Below, piece after piece: positions 1 to 7,228 of a stretch of DNA of 29,290 bases; position 1 is the stretch's first letter, and each line of letters begins with the position of its first letter. The stretch spans positions 1 through 29,290 of the forward strand of contig JBOFMT010000012.1 in the NCBI GenBank assembly GCA_051658525.1, given 5' to 3'. The notes below the pieces were generated by a model, which saw nothing but the letters and a program-made list of their open reading frames with translations, made no database searches and was not told the origin of the DNA. The DNA is from JBOFMT01 sp051658525. Lineage in GTDB: Bacteria; Bacillota_I; Bacilli_A; Erysipelotrichales; Erysipelotrichaceae. The position numbers and the translations under genes were made by a program.

Positions 1-76
1 TTTTGTCATAAAGAAAATAGAATCTATCTGGCAACAAGATTTTAAAAATAAATTAAAATTAGTGTGAGTATCAAAA

Positions 77-104
77 TTGCTTTTTCTAATGAATCGAATA
101 TACT
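77..104 (+). promoter_or_regulatory. Promoter of the proposed small RNA at 111-222
   Basis: A -35 box TTGCTT (77-82) and a -10 box TATACT (99-104) are 16 bases apart, a good sigma-A-type match. The predicted start falls at about 111, exactly where the first RNA hairpin begins. No ORF follows in this direction before the terminator at 184-222, so the promoter has no protein-coding target. Confidence 0.7.
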
Positions 105-110
105 AGAGGC

Positions 111-222
111 AGCAAGAAACCTTGCTATATGATAATCCCCCCTAAATGTTATCATATTTTCTATCCCCTTATATAATTTTATGCAAAAGAAGCGCTTCCC
201 CTAGCGCTTCTTTTGTTTTTTT
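111..222 (+). ncRNA. Proposed C-rich small RNA, copy A (about 110 nt)
   Basis: This looks like a stand-alone small RNA with its own promoter and terminator. Hairpin 1 (111-126) pairs AGCAAG with CTTGCT around a 4-base loop. Hairpin 2 (127-157) pairs ATATGATAA with TTATCATAT perfectly and holds six C residues (137-142) in its 13-base loop. A linker (158-183) carries CTATCCCC. Hairpin 3 (184-215) is a 12-bp GC-rich stem with CCCC in its loop, followed by T7. A second locus with the same architecture lies at 23614-23730 on the other strand. The RNA runs convergently into the end of the histidine kinase gene. By analogy with Gram-positive C-rich riboregulators (LhrC, RsaE and FsrA types), the exposed C runs could pair with Shine-Dalgarno sequences; that function is inferred. 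I found no known Rfam family by eye. Confidence 0.75.
184..222 (+). terminator. Intrinsic terminator of small RNA A
   Basis: A 12-bp perfect stem (184-195 with 204-215, core AAGCGC/GCGCTT) with loop TTCCCCTA is followed by seven T. On the opposite strand the stem lacks a clean T run, so it mainly serves the plus-strand RNA. The T tract touches the stop codon of the kinase gene. Confidence 0.85.
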
Positions 223-1639
223 ATTTGTCTTGTTGGTCCCAACGTAGTTCAACTTCTACTCCTGGGCTCTGCTTGATTAGATGTAATTCCATATCGTGTC
301 GATGCGCAATGGCTTGAGCGATATTCAACCCTAACCCACTACCATCTGCGTTGTTACGCGATGTTTTGACGTAGCGTTTGATTGCTTGCTCCACCATTTC
401 ATCACTCATTCCTACTCCATAATCTCGAATCCGTAACTTCGTAGGTTCTAATATAATATCGATAACACCTTGTGGATGGGAAAATTTAATGGCATTATCC
501 AAGATGATCATCAACAATTGGCGAAGCCGGTCATAGTCCCCAAGCATCGATGAAGCAAGTGGTTGTATCGTAACGTTCCAAGTGATTTGTTTTTGAATCC
601 CTAACTTTTTAGCGGAATACAAAGCATCTTCCAACACTGCATGAAAATCCAATGGTTGTTTGGCAATACTGAAATCGGTATTATCCAATTTTGCTAAATC
701 CAATAGATCAAATACGAGGCGACGCATATAAGCACTCTCTTTGCGAATCATTTGCATGGTGTCTTCCAGCTCTACTTCTGGTATCATCCCATCTTGAATC
801 GCTTCTAGATTACTTTCCATGATAGTGAGTGGTGTTTTTAGTTCATGCGAAATATTTGCGAAAAACGCATTTCGCGTTGCATCTAAATTTGCACGTTCGA
901 TGCTTACTTGTTGTAAGGCAACAGCTAATTCATCGATATTCGTAGCAAGCTCTCCGATCTCGTCACCGCGTGCTACCTGTGTTTTTACCGTATAGGTGCC
1001 TTGGCGCAATTGATTGGTAACCTTTTGCATTTGAATCAGTGGTTTTGTAAATTTTAAACTCAAAAATTGAGCTAGTAAAAAGGATAATCCTAGTGCAACT
1101 ACAAGCGCAATTCCCAAGGCTTGAAAGACTGTCTGAATCGTATTTTGATATCCACTCATCGGTTCATGCAATAAGACCACACCACTTACTTTACCTTGTT
1201 GAACAATAGGGACTCCAACACTAAAGGATTCTACATGCAACAGCGATGAAAAGTTTTGCGTATAAACAATCTTACCCTCAAACACCGTATTTACATTATC
1301 TTTTGTAGCTTGTGGTAATTCCTCAAATTGTAAGGCTGAAAGATTTTCGGTTGGACTTACGATTAAGTTTAACCGAGAATCAATAATCCAAACTTCTCCT
1401 GAAATATATTCACTGGCAATTTTTAAATATTCCTGATACTCAAAGACACCAAGGGCTTTATTATTTAATTTTTCCGCAATCGAAAGCGCATTGCTTTCTA
1501 GCTGTTCCCAGTGATATTCCTTCATGTAGGAAGTAAACAACCAACCGAAAATTCCTGATGTACATAAAATAAATAATAATGTACTCGCACTAAAGTATAA
1601 AAATAATCGTCGTGCAATACTAGTGGCTGGTCGTTTCAA
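221..1639 (-). CDS. Membrane sensor histidine kinase of a two-component system
   Basis: Autophosphorylating sensor that should act on the response regulator encoded just upstream. After a short basic N-terminus come TM1 (about residues 7-32), an extracytoplasmic PAS/Cache-like domain of about 120 residues, TM2 (about 170-195), a HAMP linker, the dimerisation/phosphoacceptor helix with SHELKTP (His265), and an HATPase domain with N box (DNAIKF), G1 (DYGVGMS) and G2 (GSGLGL). All catalytic motifs are present. I place the start at a TTG (1637-1639) because GGAGTGGGG lies 7 bases before it; the upstream ATG at 1690 sits deep inside the regulator gene with no ribosome site. This gives 472 residues and a 20-base overlap with the regulator, suggesting translational coupling. 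Last gene of the operon starting at 4573. The ligand is unknown. Confidence 0.9.
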   Translation of the reverse strand: MKRPATSIARRLFLYFSASTLLFILCTSGIFGWLFTSYMKEYHWEQLESNALSIAEKLNNKALGVFEYQEYLKIASEYISGEVWIIDSRLNLIVSPTENLSALQFEELPQATKDNVNTVFEGKIVYTQNFSSLLHVESFSVGVPIVQQGKVSGVVLLHEPMSGYQNTIQTVFQALGIALVVALGLSFLLAQFLSLKFTKPLIQMQKVTNQLRQGTYTVKTQVARGDEIGELATNIDELAVALQQVSIERANLDATRNAFFANISHELKTPLTIMESNLEAIQDGMIPEVELEDTMQMIRKESAYMRRLVFDLLDLAKLDNTDFSIAKQPLDFHAVLEDALYSAKKLGIQKQITWNVTIQPLASSMLGDYDRLRQLLMIILDNAIKFSHPQGVIDIILEPTKLRIRDYGVGMSDEMVEQAIKRYVKTSRNNADGSGLGLNIAQAIAHRHDMELHLIKQSPGVEVELRWDQQDK

Positions 1640-2300
1640 ATCGATACCCCACTCCCCAAACCGTCGTGATGGTAAAGTTACCAGCAGCAAGCGGCTCTAT
1701 TTTCTTTCTTAAACGTTTGATGTGGGTATCAACAGTACGGAAATCTCCGTCATAATCCATACCCCACACTTGTTCCAACAGTGATTCTCGCGTGAAAACC
1801 TGATTGGGGTTGCTAGCAAATACGTAGAGCAATTCTTGCTCTTTTTTGCTTAATTCGACGATATGTCCGTCAATTCGCGTTTGAAATGTCTCCATATCAA
1901 TGGAGAGCGTTTCAAACTCACATCGTTGTTTTTTTTCTACAACATGCATTCTTCGCATCAAAGAGCGAATGCGCGCAAGTAATTCTTTGACGCTAAATGG
2001 CTTTACAATATAATCGTCAGCTCCATTATCAAGGCCCATTATTTTATCATAATCATCCCCTTTTGCGCTGATCATCATGATGGGAATATGGCTCGATTTA
2101 CGAATTTGACGACATACCTCCATACCATCCATCTTCGGTAGCATGATATCGAGTAATACTAGCTCGAACGTGTCTTTATAAAAAGCATCCAGTCCCGCTT
2201 CCCCATCTTGCGCAATTGTTACCTCATAACCTTCTTTTCGAAGATAACGTTGTAATAAAGATGCTATTTCAATTTGATCTTCAACAATTAATATGTTCAT
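1620..2300 (-). CDS. OmpR/PhoB-type response regulator
   Basis: DNA-binding regulator, partner of the adjacent histidine kinase. The receiver domain (about 1-118) has the acidic pocket (VED), phosphoacceptor Asp51 in LLDIMLP, the conserved Ser/Thr (MMISAKGDD) and Lys in DYIVKPF. The C-terminal winged helix (about 128-225) ends with the typical VDTHIKRLRKKI recognition helix and the WGVGYRF hairpin. The ATG at 2298-2300 is chosen over a GTG at 2309 because AGGTGGG precedes it at suitable spacing. It begins 9 bases after the rhodanese stop and overlaps the kinase by 20 bases. Members usually activate or repress their own operon plus a small regulon; the co-operonic efflux pump makes metal or envelope stress a reasonable guess. 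Confidence 0.93.
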   Translation of the reverse strand: MNILIVEDQIEIASLLQRYLRKEGYEVTIAQDGEAGLDAFYKDTFELVLLDIMLPKMDGMEVCRQIRKSSHIPIMMISAKGDDYDKIMGLDNGADDYIVKPFSVKELLARIRSLMRRMHVVEKKQRCEFETLSIDMETFQTRIDGHIVELSKKEQELLYVFASNPNQVFTRESLLEQVWGMDYDGDFRTVDTHIKRLRKKIEPLAAGNFTITTVWGVGYRFETTSH

Positions 2301-2309
2301 AGTACCCAC

Positions 2310-2618
2310 CTAGTCTGTTTTAACAACCAATTCACCTGCAAAGTTTGCTATACCGCCGAAATTGATTACAGTTTGATACCCCAGGTTGATTAACAGTTTT
2401 TGCGCCATTGCACTTTTGGTTCCAGCTGCGCAATACACAACAAGAGTTTGTTGTTGATTGGGACAGAGACTAGCTATCTGTGCTTCTAGCTTAGAAAAAG
2501 GTAAATGTATTGCATTTGGAATATGCCCACGTTCAAAACTTGCAAGATCTCGTACATCCAAGACAAGTACTTGCAAAGACGCACTTTGTTCAAGCAACGT
2601 TTGCGAATCCAGTTTCAT
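2310..2618 (-). CDS. Single-domain rhodanese-like protein
   Basis: A 102-residue cytoplasmic single rhodanese domain. It carries the DVRDLASFERGHIPNA entry motif and an active-site loop VVYCAAGTKSA with catalytic Cys63, so it could accept persulfide sulfur or reduce small substrates. The size is typical of stand-alone PspE/GlpE-type rhodaneses, but there is no signal peptide. It lies 5 bases after the IMPase-family gene and 9 bases before the response regulator, inside one operon. Its substrate cannot be told from sequence. A rhodanese within a two-component operon is uncommon enough to note. Confidence 0.88.
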   Translation of the reverse strand: MKLDSQTLLEQSASLQVLVLDVRDLASFERGHIPNAIHLPFSKLEAQIASLCPNQQQTLVVYCAAGTKSAMAQKLLINLGYQTVINFGGIANFAGELVVKTD

Positions 2619-2623
2619 AAGAT

Positions 2624-3391
2624 CTACTTCTCGATAATGTTACGGAACGCTTCCGTAAACACCTCATTGGTTGCATAAACACCGATGGATTTTGTATAGC
2701 CCCAAGTATCCGGTGCAATAGCATCAATCATTCCACCTGCTTCTTGAATGATGCAAGTAGCAGCACTAAAATCCCAAGGAGCTAATACTGCTTCATAGAA
2801 TGCATCTGCACGACCACACGCTACATAGCATAAATCAAGTGCAGCCGATCCACTACGACGTAAATCTCTGGTTGCTAAATAGATATCTTTGATAATTGCA
2901 AAGCTGTGATCTACTGCTTCAATGTTATAAGGAGATGTTCCATACATTACAAGGGCATTGCTTAAGTCACGATTGCTTACTTGAATCTTATTCCCATTCA
3001 AATAGGCTCCATTTCCTTTTGTAGCATAGAAAAGCTCATCCAAATATGGATTATAAACGACACCTAGTACACTTTCTTCATCTAATAATAACCCGATTGA
3101 AATACAAGAATGTTGATATCCGTGCATAAAATTGGTCGTTCCATCAATGGGATCAATGACCCAAGCATAACCGCTGTGTTTTTGATTTTCTTTTTCTTCT
3201 GCAATAAAACTTGCTCCTGCTACTAGACCTTCTAAACGTGAAATAATGAGTGCTTGGCTTTTGATATCCATATCCGTAACAAAGTTATTTCTTCCTTCTT
3301 TGATATAAACATTGTGATTGCTAGCCTCTTTGATCATAGTTCCTGCCTCTTTGGCAATTGCTTTTACTTCTTCTAATACGCTCGTTAACAT
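2624..3391 (-). CDS. suhB: Inositol monophosphatase family phosphatase
   Basis: A Mg-dependent sugar/inositol phosphatase of the FIG superfamily (255 residues, the usual length). Metal-binding motifs are complete: an early glutamate (FIAEEKE, about 65), DPIDGTTNF (Asp80 and Asp83) and the C-terminal APWDFSAA motif with the following EAGG. In bacteria these enzymes hydrolyse inositol-1-phosphate, glycerol-2-phosphate or related compounds, and some act on NADP or PAP; the substrate here is open. A strong GGAGGA ribosome site precedes the ATG. It is 15 bases downstream of the cation efflux gene and 5 bases upstream of the rhodanese gene, so it is translated from the same message. The suhB name is by family resemblance only. 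Confidence 0.9.
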   Translation of the reverse strand: MLTSVLEEVKAIAKEAGTMIKEASNHNVYIKEGRNNFVTDMDIKSQALIISRLEGLVAGASFIAEEKENQKHSGYAWVIDPIDGTTNFMHGYQHSCISIGLLLDEESVLGVVYNPYLDELFYATKGNGAYLNGNKIQVSNRDLSNALVMYGTSPYNIEAVDHSFAIIKDIYLATRDLRRSGSAALDLCYVACGRADAFYEAVLAPWDFSAATCIIQEAGGMIDAIAPDTWGYTKSIGVYATNEVFTEAFRNIIEK

Positions 3392-3406
3392 TCTATTCTC
3401 CTCCTG

Positions 3407-4573
3407 TTATCCAAATGCATGGTCAAATGTAATCACGACATGGTAGCCGGGATGCACTTCACGCAACGCATCTTCGATGATACGTTTTAATTCTACGTCT
3501 TTCATTTTAACATGAAATGGTACGACCAAATCAAAAATTAAATTAATTACTTCCTCTCCATTGACCATTCGAAAATCATGAAGACTCAATTGTGGATCGA
3601 TTTTTTCAATCGTAGCGATGACCAAAGCTTTTGCTTCATTGGTCAATACATCATCCACTTCAATCGGATCCATATGGATAACGGTTTGCAAATGCATCTC
3701 CGCTTTCAGCTTTCGTTCCAACAAATCAATTTCATCATGTACTTTCAATAAATCACAATCACTACGAATCTCCGCGTGTAAACTAGCCATCATACGTCCA
3801 GGACCATAGTTATGTACCACTAGATCATGAATCCCAATGACACTTGGACTAGCACAAACAATCGCTTCTATTTCTTCGATCATGGCAGGATCGGGTTTGC
3901 TACCAATCAGCGTATCTACCGTTTCTCGGATAATGCCATACCCTGCTTTTAAGATAAAGAAGGATACTACACACCCCATCAATCCATCAACTGGTAGCGT
4001 AGTAAACAAACTAGCAACCAACGCAATTAAGGTCGATGTTGTTGCCCATACATCACTTTTGGAATCTTGTGCGGTTGCTAACATTGTTGAAGAATGAATT
4101 TTATGGCCCAAAACCGTATTGAAGTGTGCCAACCATAATTTCCCAGCAATGGAAATGATGAGAACAATCGCAGCCAAATGACTATAGACAACCGCTTCTG
4201 GTTGGAAGATTTTTTCCAAACTATTGACAAAGAATTCAAATCCGACAAATAAGATGACAGCTGCCACAACCAAGGATACCAAATACTCAATACGACCATG
4301 CCCAAAAGGGTGATCCTCATCTGCAGGTTGTGCTGCTAGTTTATATCCAAGCAAGGTAAAAATACAACTTGCAGCATCGGATAAATTATTAAAGGCATCC
4401 GAAGTAATTGAAATAGAGTTACTAAGGGAACCAATTAGAAATTTAGCAATAAACAAGCATGTATTCACAAAAATACCAACTAAACTTGATACAATCCCAT
4501 ACTGCTCGCGCACCTTGAGACTTGCGATATTATTATGATCTTTGATTAAAAAACCTAAACTTTTTTCTATCAT
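3407..4573 (-). CDS. Cation diffusion facilitator (CDF) metal efflux protein
   Basis: Inner-membrane metal/proton antiporter, 388 residues. About six membrane segments lie between residues 25 and 215, followed by a ferredoxin-like cytoplasmic domain (about 220-300) and an extra C-terminal segment to 388 that ends with VHPGYHVVITFDH. TM2 carries SDAFNNLSD (Asp59, Asn62, Asp66) and is followed by the HPFGHGRIEY loop. The TM5 site is DSKSD (Asp170, Asp174). In the family the TM5 HxxxD form goes with zinc, while DxxxD is associated with manganese, so Mn export is the better guess. First gene of a five-gene operon with its own promoter at 4598-4626. The ribosome site is AGAGGATC. Confidence 0.9.
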   Translation of the reverse strand: MIEKSLGFLIKDHNNIASLKVREQYGIVSSLVGIFVNTCLFIAKFLIGSLSNSISITSDAFNNLSDAASCIFTLLGYKLAAQPADEDHPFGHGRIEYLVSLVVAAVILFVGFEFFVNSLEKIFQPEAVVYSHLAAIVLIISIAGKLWLAHFNTVLGHKIHSSTMLATAQDSKSDVWATTSTLIALVASLFTTLPVDGLMGCVVSFFILKAGYGIIRETVDTLIGSKPDPAMIEEIEAIVCASPSVIGIHDLVVHNYGPGRMMASLHAEIRSDCDLLKVHDEIDLLERKLKAEMHLQTVIHMDPIEVDDVLTNEAKALVIATIEKIDPQLSLHDFRMVNGEEVINLIFDLVVPFHVKMKDVELKRIIEDALREVHPGYHVVITFDHAFG

Positions 4574-4597
4574 GTTATGATCCTCTTTTTTTATCTA

Positions 4598-4626
4598 AGT
4601 ATACTAGCAATACCGGCTTTTCGCAA
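4598..4626 (-). promoter_or_regulatory. Promoter of the CDF/two-component operon
   Basis: Reading the minus strand, -35 TTGCGA (4621-4626) and -10 TATACT (4598-4603) are separated by exactly 17 bases, about 25 bases before the CDF start codon. It should drive the whole unit down to 221. Confidence 0.7.
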
Positions 4627-4642
4627 GAGCTCGCGTTGAAAC

Positions 4643-4669
4643 AAAAAAGAAGTATTGCTACTTCTTTTT
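4643..4669 (-). terminator. Intrinsic terminator after the osmoprotectant importer
   Basis: An 11-bp stem (AAAAAGAAGTA with TACTTCTTTTT, 4644-4669) with a 4-base loop. On the minus strand the stem ends in a T run that continues to 4643. It overlaps the stop codon of the ATPase gene and separates it from the CDF operon. Confidence 0.8.
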
Positions 4670-5618
4670 ACGATTGATTCGCTTCCATAAAGGATAACAT
4701 TTGCGTAAAATGCAAACTACCAACAACGACTTGTGCTTCCATTACATCGACAACATCCACTTGTGCTTCCATCATCACTTGTAACACCGACATTAACGTA
4801 TCCTCACTTTGTACTTTGACTTCATGCGTTATGTCTACTACTTGCATCACTTCTTTCGCTTTGCACACCGATAAGAATCCGGTAAAATTTTTAATTCCAA
4901 AGAAAGTGCGGGCAAACGATTCATCCATCGCCTTCAACATCGCAAACTTATCGCCATCCAAAACGATATTACCTTGCTCTAACATGATGATACGAGTTCC
5001 AAGTTTGAACGCTTCTTCGATATCGTGGGTAACGAACACGATGGTTTTCTTTAATTTGGTATGTAAAGATTTTAATTCATCTTGTAAATTTCGCCTTGTA
5101 ATCTCATCTACTGCACCAAACGGTTCGTCCATTAGGATGATGTTTGGATCGCTTGCAAGGGCGCGTGCAACACCAACACGTTGTTGCATACCACCGGATA
5201 AACTGGCGATTTTACGGTTGCGTAGCGACTCATCCAATCCAACCAACGCAAGCATTTCACCAACGCGTTGTGCTTTGGTAGCTGCACTAGCTTTATTGAG
5301 TTGTAACACATACGCTATGTTTTCTTCAACACTTAAATGCGGAAACAATCCACCTTGTTGAATCACATACCCCATACTTCTTCTAAGTGTAGTCCAATCC
5401 TTCTTTAAAACCACATTCCCGCGGATACGTAAAGTTCCACTCGTAAAAGGAACCAAACCGTTGATGCCTTTGAGCAACGTTGTCTTTCCACAACCACTTT
5501 TTCCGATAAAACAGACAAATTCACCTTCCGCAATTTCTAGGTTAATCCCATTAAGTACATAGTGGGTACCGTCATACGTTGTAGCAATGTTCTCTAAAAC
5601 AATGAGTGGATTATTCAT
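4668..5618 (-). CDS. opuCA: Osmoprotectant (glycine betaine/choline-type) ABC transporter ATPase
   Basis: Energises import of quaternary-amine osmolytes. Walker A is GKSGCGKT (39-46), the signature is LSGGMQQR (about 137), Walker B is IILMDEP, and an H loop (FVTHDIEEA) follows. A C-terminal tail (about 255-316) resembles a single CBS repeat (EVKVQSEDTLMSVLQVMMEAQVDVVDV). OpuCA and OpuAA normally carry two CBS repeats and are about 380-400 residues; this protein has 316, so the regulatory module that senses ionic strength or nucleotide is reduced. The gene overlaps the binding-protein gene by 8 bases (ATGAATAA), indicating coupled translation. Third and last gene of the transporter operon. Confidence 0.9.
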   Translation of the reverse strand: MNNPLIVLENIATTYDGTHYVLNGINLEIAEGEFVCFIGKSGCGKTTLLKGINGLVPFTSGTLRIRGNVVLKKDWTTLRRSMGYVIQQGGLFPHLSVEENIAYVLQLNKASAATKAQRVGEMLALVGLDESLRNRKIASLSGGMQQRVGVARALASDPNIILMDEPFGAVDEITRRNLQDELKSLHTKLKKTIVFVTHDIEEAFKLGTRIIMLEQGNIVLDGDKFAMLKAMDESFARTFFGIKNFTGFLSVCKAKEVMQVVDITHEVKVQSEDTLMSVLQVMMEAQVDVVDVMEAQVVVGSLHFTQMLSFMEANQS

Positions 5619-6498
5619 CCAACAACCCTTTATTAACTAGGAACTCTTTGGCAACCTCCATCGGTTCACGCCCATTGCTTTCCACTTCATAATTCATGGC
5701 TACCATTTCACTATCACTTATTTGATTGCTTAATAAATTACACACTGCTTCAAGTTCAGGATATTGGTCTAAGATTTCTTGTCGCACAAGTGTTGCGGCA
5801 AAATAGGAAGGAAAATATCCCAAATCATCCTCTAATACTTTTAAATTATATTCTTGAATCAATCCATCGGTAGAAAATGCATTGATTACATCTACTTCAC
5901 TTGCTCCAATCGCTTGGTATTTTAAACCAATGTCCATGTCCTTGGTATCTGCAAAGTTTAATCCATATGCAGTAACGAGTGCATTGTAACCATCTTCGCG
6001 TTCAAAGAAGTCGTATTCTGCTCCAAACACTAAATTTGAGCTTGCACTTGCTAGATCTGAAATTGTAGTTATATTGTAGGTCGTTGCAGTTTCTTCGCGC
6101 ACCGCAATCGCATACGTATTATTAAATCCATAGGTGTCCAACCAAGCAATCCCAAACTCTTCTGCATATTTAGTTTTTAGTTGTGTATATAGCTCTGTGG
6201 TATTACTAAGTGGTTCCTCTTTTAAAACGAACAACCAACCAGTTCCTGTGTATTCTGGATAAATATCAATTTCCTTTGCGACCATTGCTGGATGAATGTT
6301 CGAGGTTCCTCCACCAATGCCCAATTTTTGTTCGACAACTATATCGGTTTTTGCTTCAATTAATAGGGTTAACATATCCGCTAAGATATATTGTTCACTG
6401 TGTGGCTTGGAAGCAATCACAACTTTTTTTGTTGCTTCGCTTGAACCACAAGCTGTTAAAATTAAACTAAACACGAATAAGATCCATATTTTTTTCAT
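5611..6498 (-). CDS. opuCC: Osmoprotectant ABC transporter substrate-binding lipoprotein
   Basis: Extracellular lipoprotein that captures glycine betaine, carnitine or choline-like solutes. A Lys-rich signal peptide is followed by the lipobox LTAC with Cys17 as the lipidation site. YPEYTGTGW is the hallmark of the OpuCC/ProX-type fold, and the overall length (295) fits. The start is the ATG at 6498, preceded by TAGGAG at 7 bases; an in-frame ATG 7 codons upstream lacks a ribosome site and would overlap the permease. It begins 10 bases after the permease stop. The aromatic cage suggests a quaternary amine, but the exact ligand cannot be fixed. Confidence 0.9.
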   Translation of the reverse strand: MKKIWILFVFSLILTACGSSEATKKVVIASKPHSEQYILADMLTLLIEAKTDIVVEQKLGIGGGTSNIHPAMVAKEIDIYPEYTGTGWLFVLKEEPLSNTTELYTQLKTKYAEEFGIAWLDTYGFNNTYAIAVREETATTYNITTISDLASASSNLVFGAEYDFFEREDGYNALVTAYGLNFADTKDMDIGLKYQAIGASEVDVINAFSTDGLIQEYNLKVLEDDLGYFPSYFAATLVRQEILDQYPELEAVCNLLSNQISDSEMVAMNYEVESNGREPMEVAKEFLVNKGLLDE

Positions 6499-6508
6499 TT
6501 TTTTTCTC

Positions 6509-7153
6509 CTACGATACACGTTGTTGTATCTTGCGTTCTACTAGACCAATCAATCCATCCACAAACAAAGCAAGCGCTGCTACTAAAAAAGAGCCGGCTG
6601 CTGTCATTTGTGGATTGTTTGTGGTTATCCCTCGCCATATTGCAACACCCAAACCGCCAGCACCGATAAAACTAGCAATTCCACACAAGGCAATCGTCAT
6701 AACGGTGATGGTTTTAAATCCTGCTAAGATGTAAGGAAGGGCTAATGGTAATTGAATTCTTACTAATAATTGCCAAGGATTACTCCCTAAGCCAACTGCA
6801 GCTTCGATGATATCAGGGCGTACTTCATTGATTCCGACATACGTATTTCGAATAATAGGAAGCAAGCCATAGATAACAAGAGCAATTAAAGCACTTTTGG
6901 TTCCAATTCCACTCACACTGACCAAAATACCAAAGAGGGCAATACTAGGAATCGTATACATAAAATTAACAATGCCCAAAACAAAGGATGCGATTGTTTT
7001 TTGATAGGTAATTAGAATTCCAACCGTAATTCCAATCACAGTAATCAAGACAATCGCACTACCAGATAAAAGAATATGCTCTTTGAGTAGCATTTGAAAA
7101 AAGCTCCATCGCTCGATGAGTAAATGGATTACTTGTTGGAAAAATTGCATCAT
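6509..7153 (-). CDS. opuCB: Osmoprotectant ABC transporter permease
   Basis: Membrane subunit of the importer, 214 residues with about five or six helices. The EAA loop (IEAAVGLGSNPWQLLVRIQLPLA, about 115-137) contacts the ATPase, and IASFIGAGGLG near the end is typical of OpuCB/OpuCD. Two consecutive ATG codons (7151-7153 and 7148-7150) are possible starts; the AGGGG ribosome site is better spaced for the second. OpuC systems in Bacillus have two different permeases, but only one is encoded here, so it probably works as a homodimer. First gene of the operon. Confidence 0.9.
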   Translation of the reverse strand: MMQFFQQVIHLLIERWSFFQMLLKEHILLSGSAIVLITVIGITVGILITYQKTIASFVLGIVNFMYTIPSIALFGILVSVSGIGTKSALIALVIYGLLPIIRNTYVGINEVRPDIIEAAVGLGSNPWQLLVRIQLPLALPYILAGFKTITVMTIALCGIASFIGAGGLGVAIWRGITTNNPQMTAAGSFLVAALALFVDGLIGLVERKIQQRVS

Positions 7154-7170
7154 CTCACCCCTTTATAGTT

Positions 7171-7198
7171 AATATAAACGGTAGCGAAAGAATGTCAA
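7171..7198 (-). promoter_or_regulatory. Promoter of the osmoprotectant importer operon
   Basis: On the minus strand a perfect -35 TTGACA (7193-7198) is followed after 16 bases by TATATT (7171-7176). The start codon lies about 20 bases further on, so the 5' leader is very short and contains the TATAAAGGGG ribosome site discussed in the findings. Confidence 0.75.
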
Positions 7199-7200
7199 AT

Positions 7201-7228
7201 ATAAAGAAAATAGGCCATGGGCCTATTT
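7201..7228 (-). terminator. Intrinsic terminator after bcp
   Basis: AAATAGGCC (7208-7216) pairs with GGCCTATTT (7220-7228) around a 3-base loop; on the minus strand it continues into TTTTCTTTAT. It overlaps the bcp stop codon and sits right before the importer promoter. Confidence 0.75.

Noticed and set aside
1..76. A gene or RNA at the far left edge.
   Set aside because: The stretch is AT-rich with no open frame, ribosome site or stable hairpin that I could support.
4816..5361. A 181-codon open frame antisense to the osmoprotectant ATPase gene.
   Set aside because: Composition is that of a reverse-strand shadow, with no ribosome site, and the ATPase frame is fully supported by motifs.
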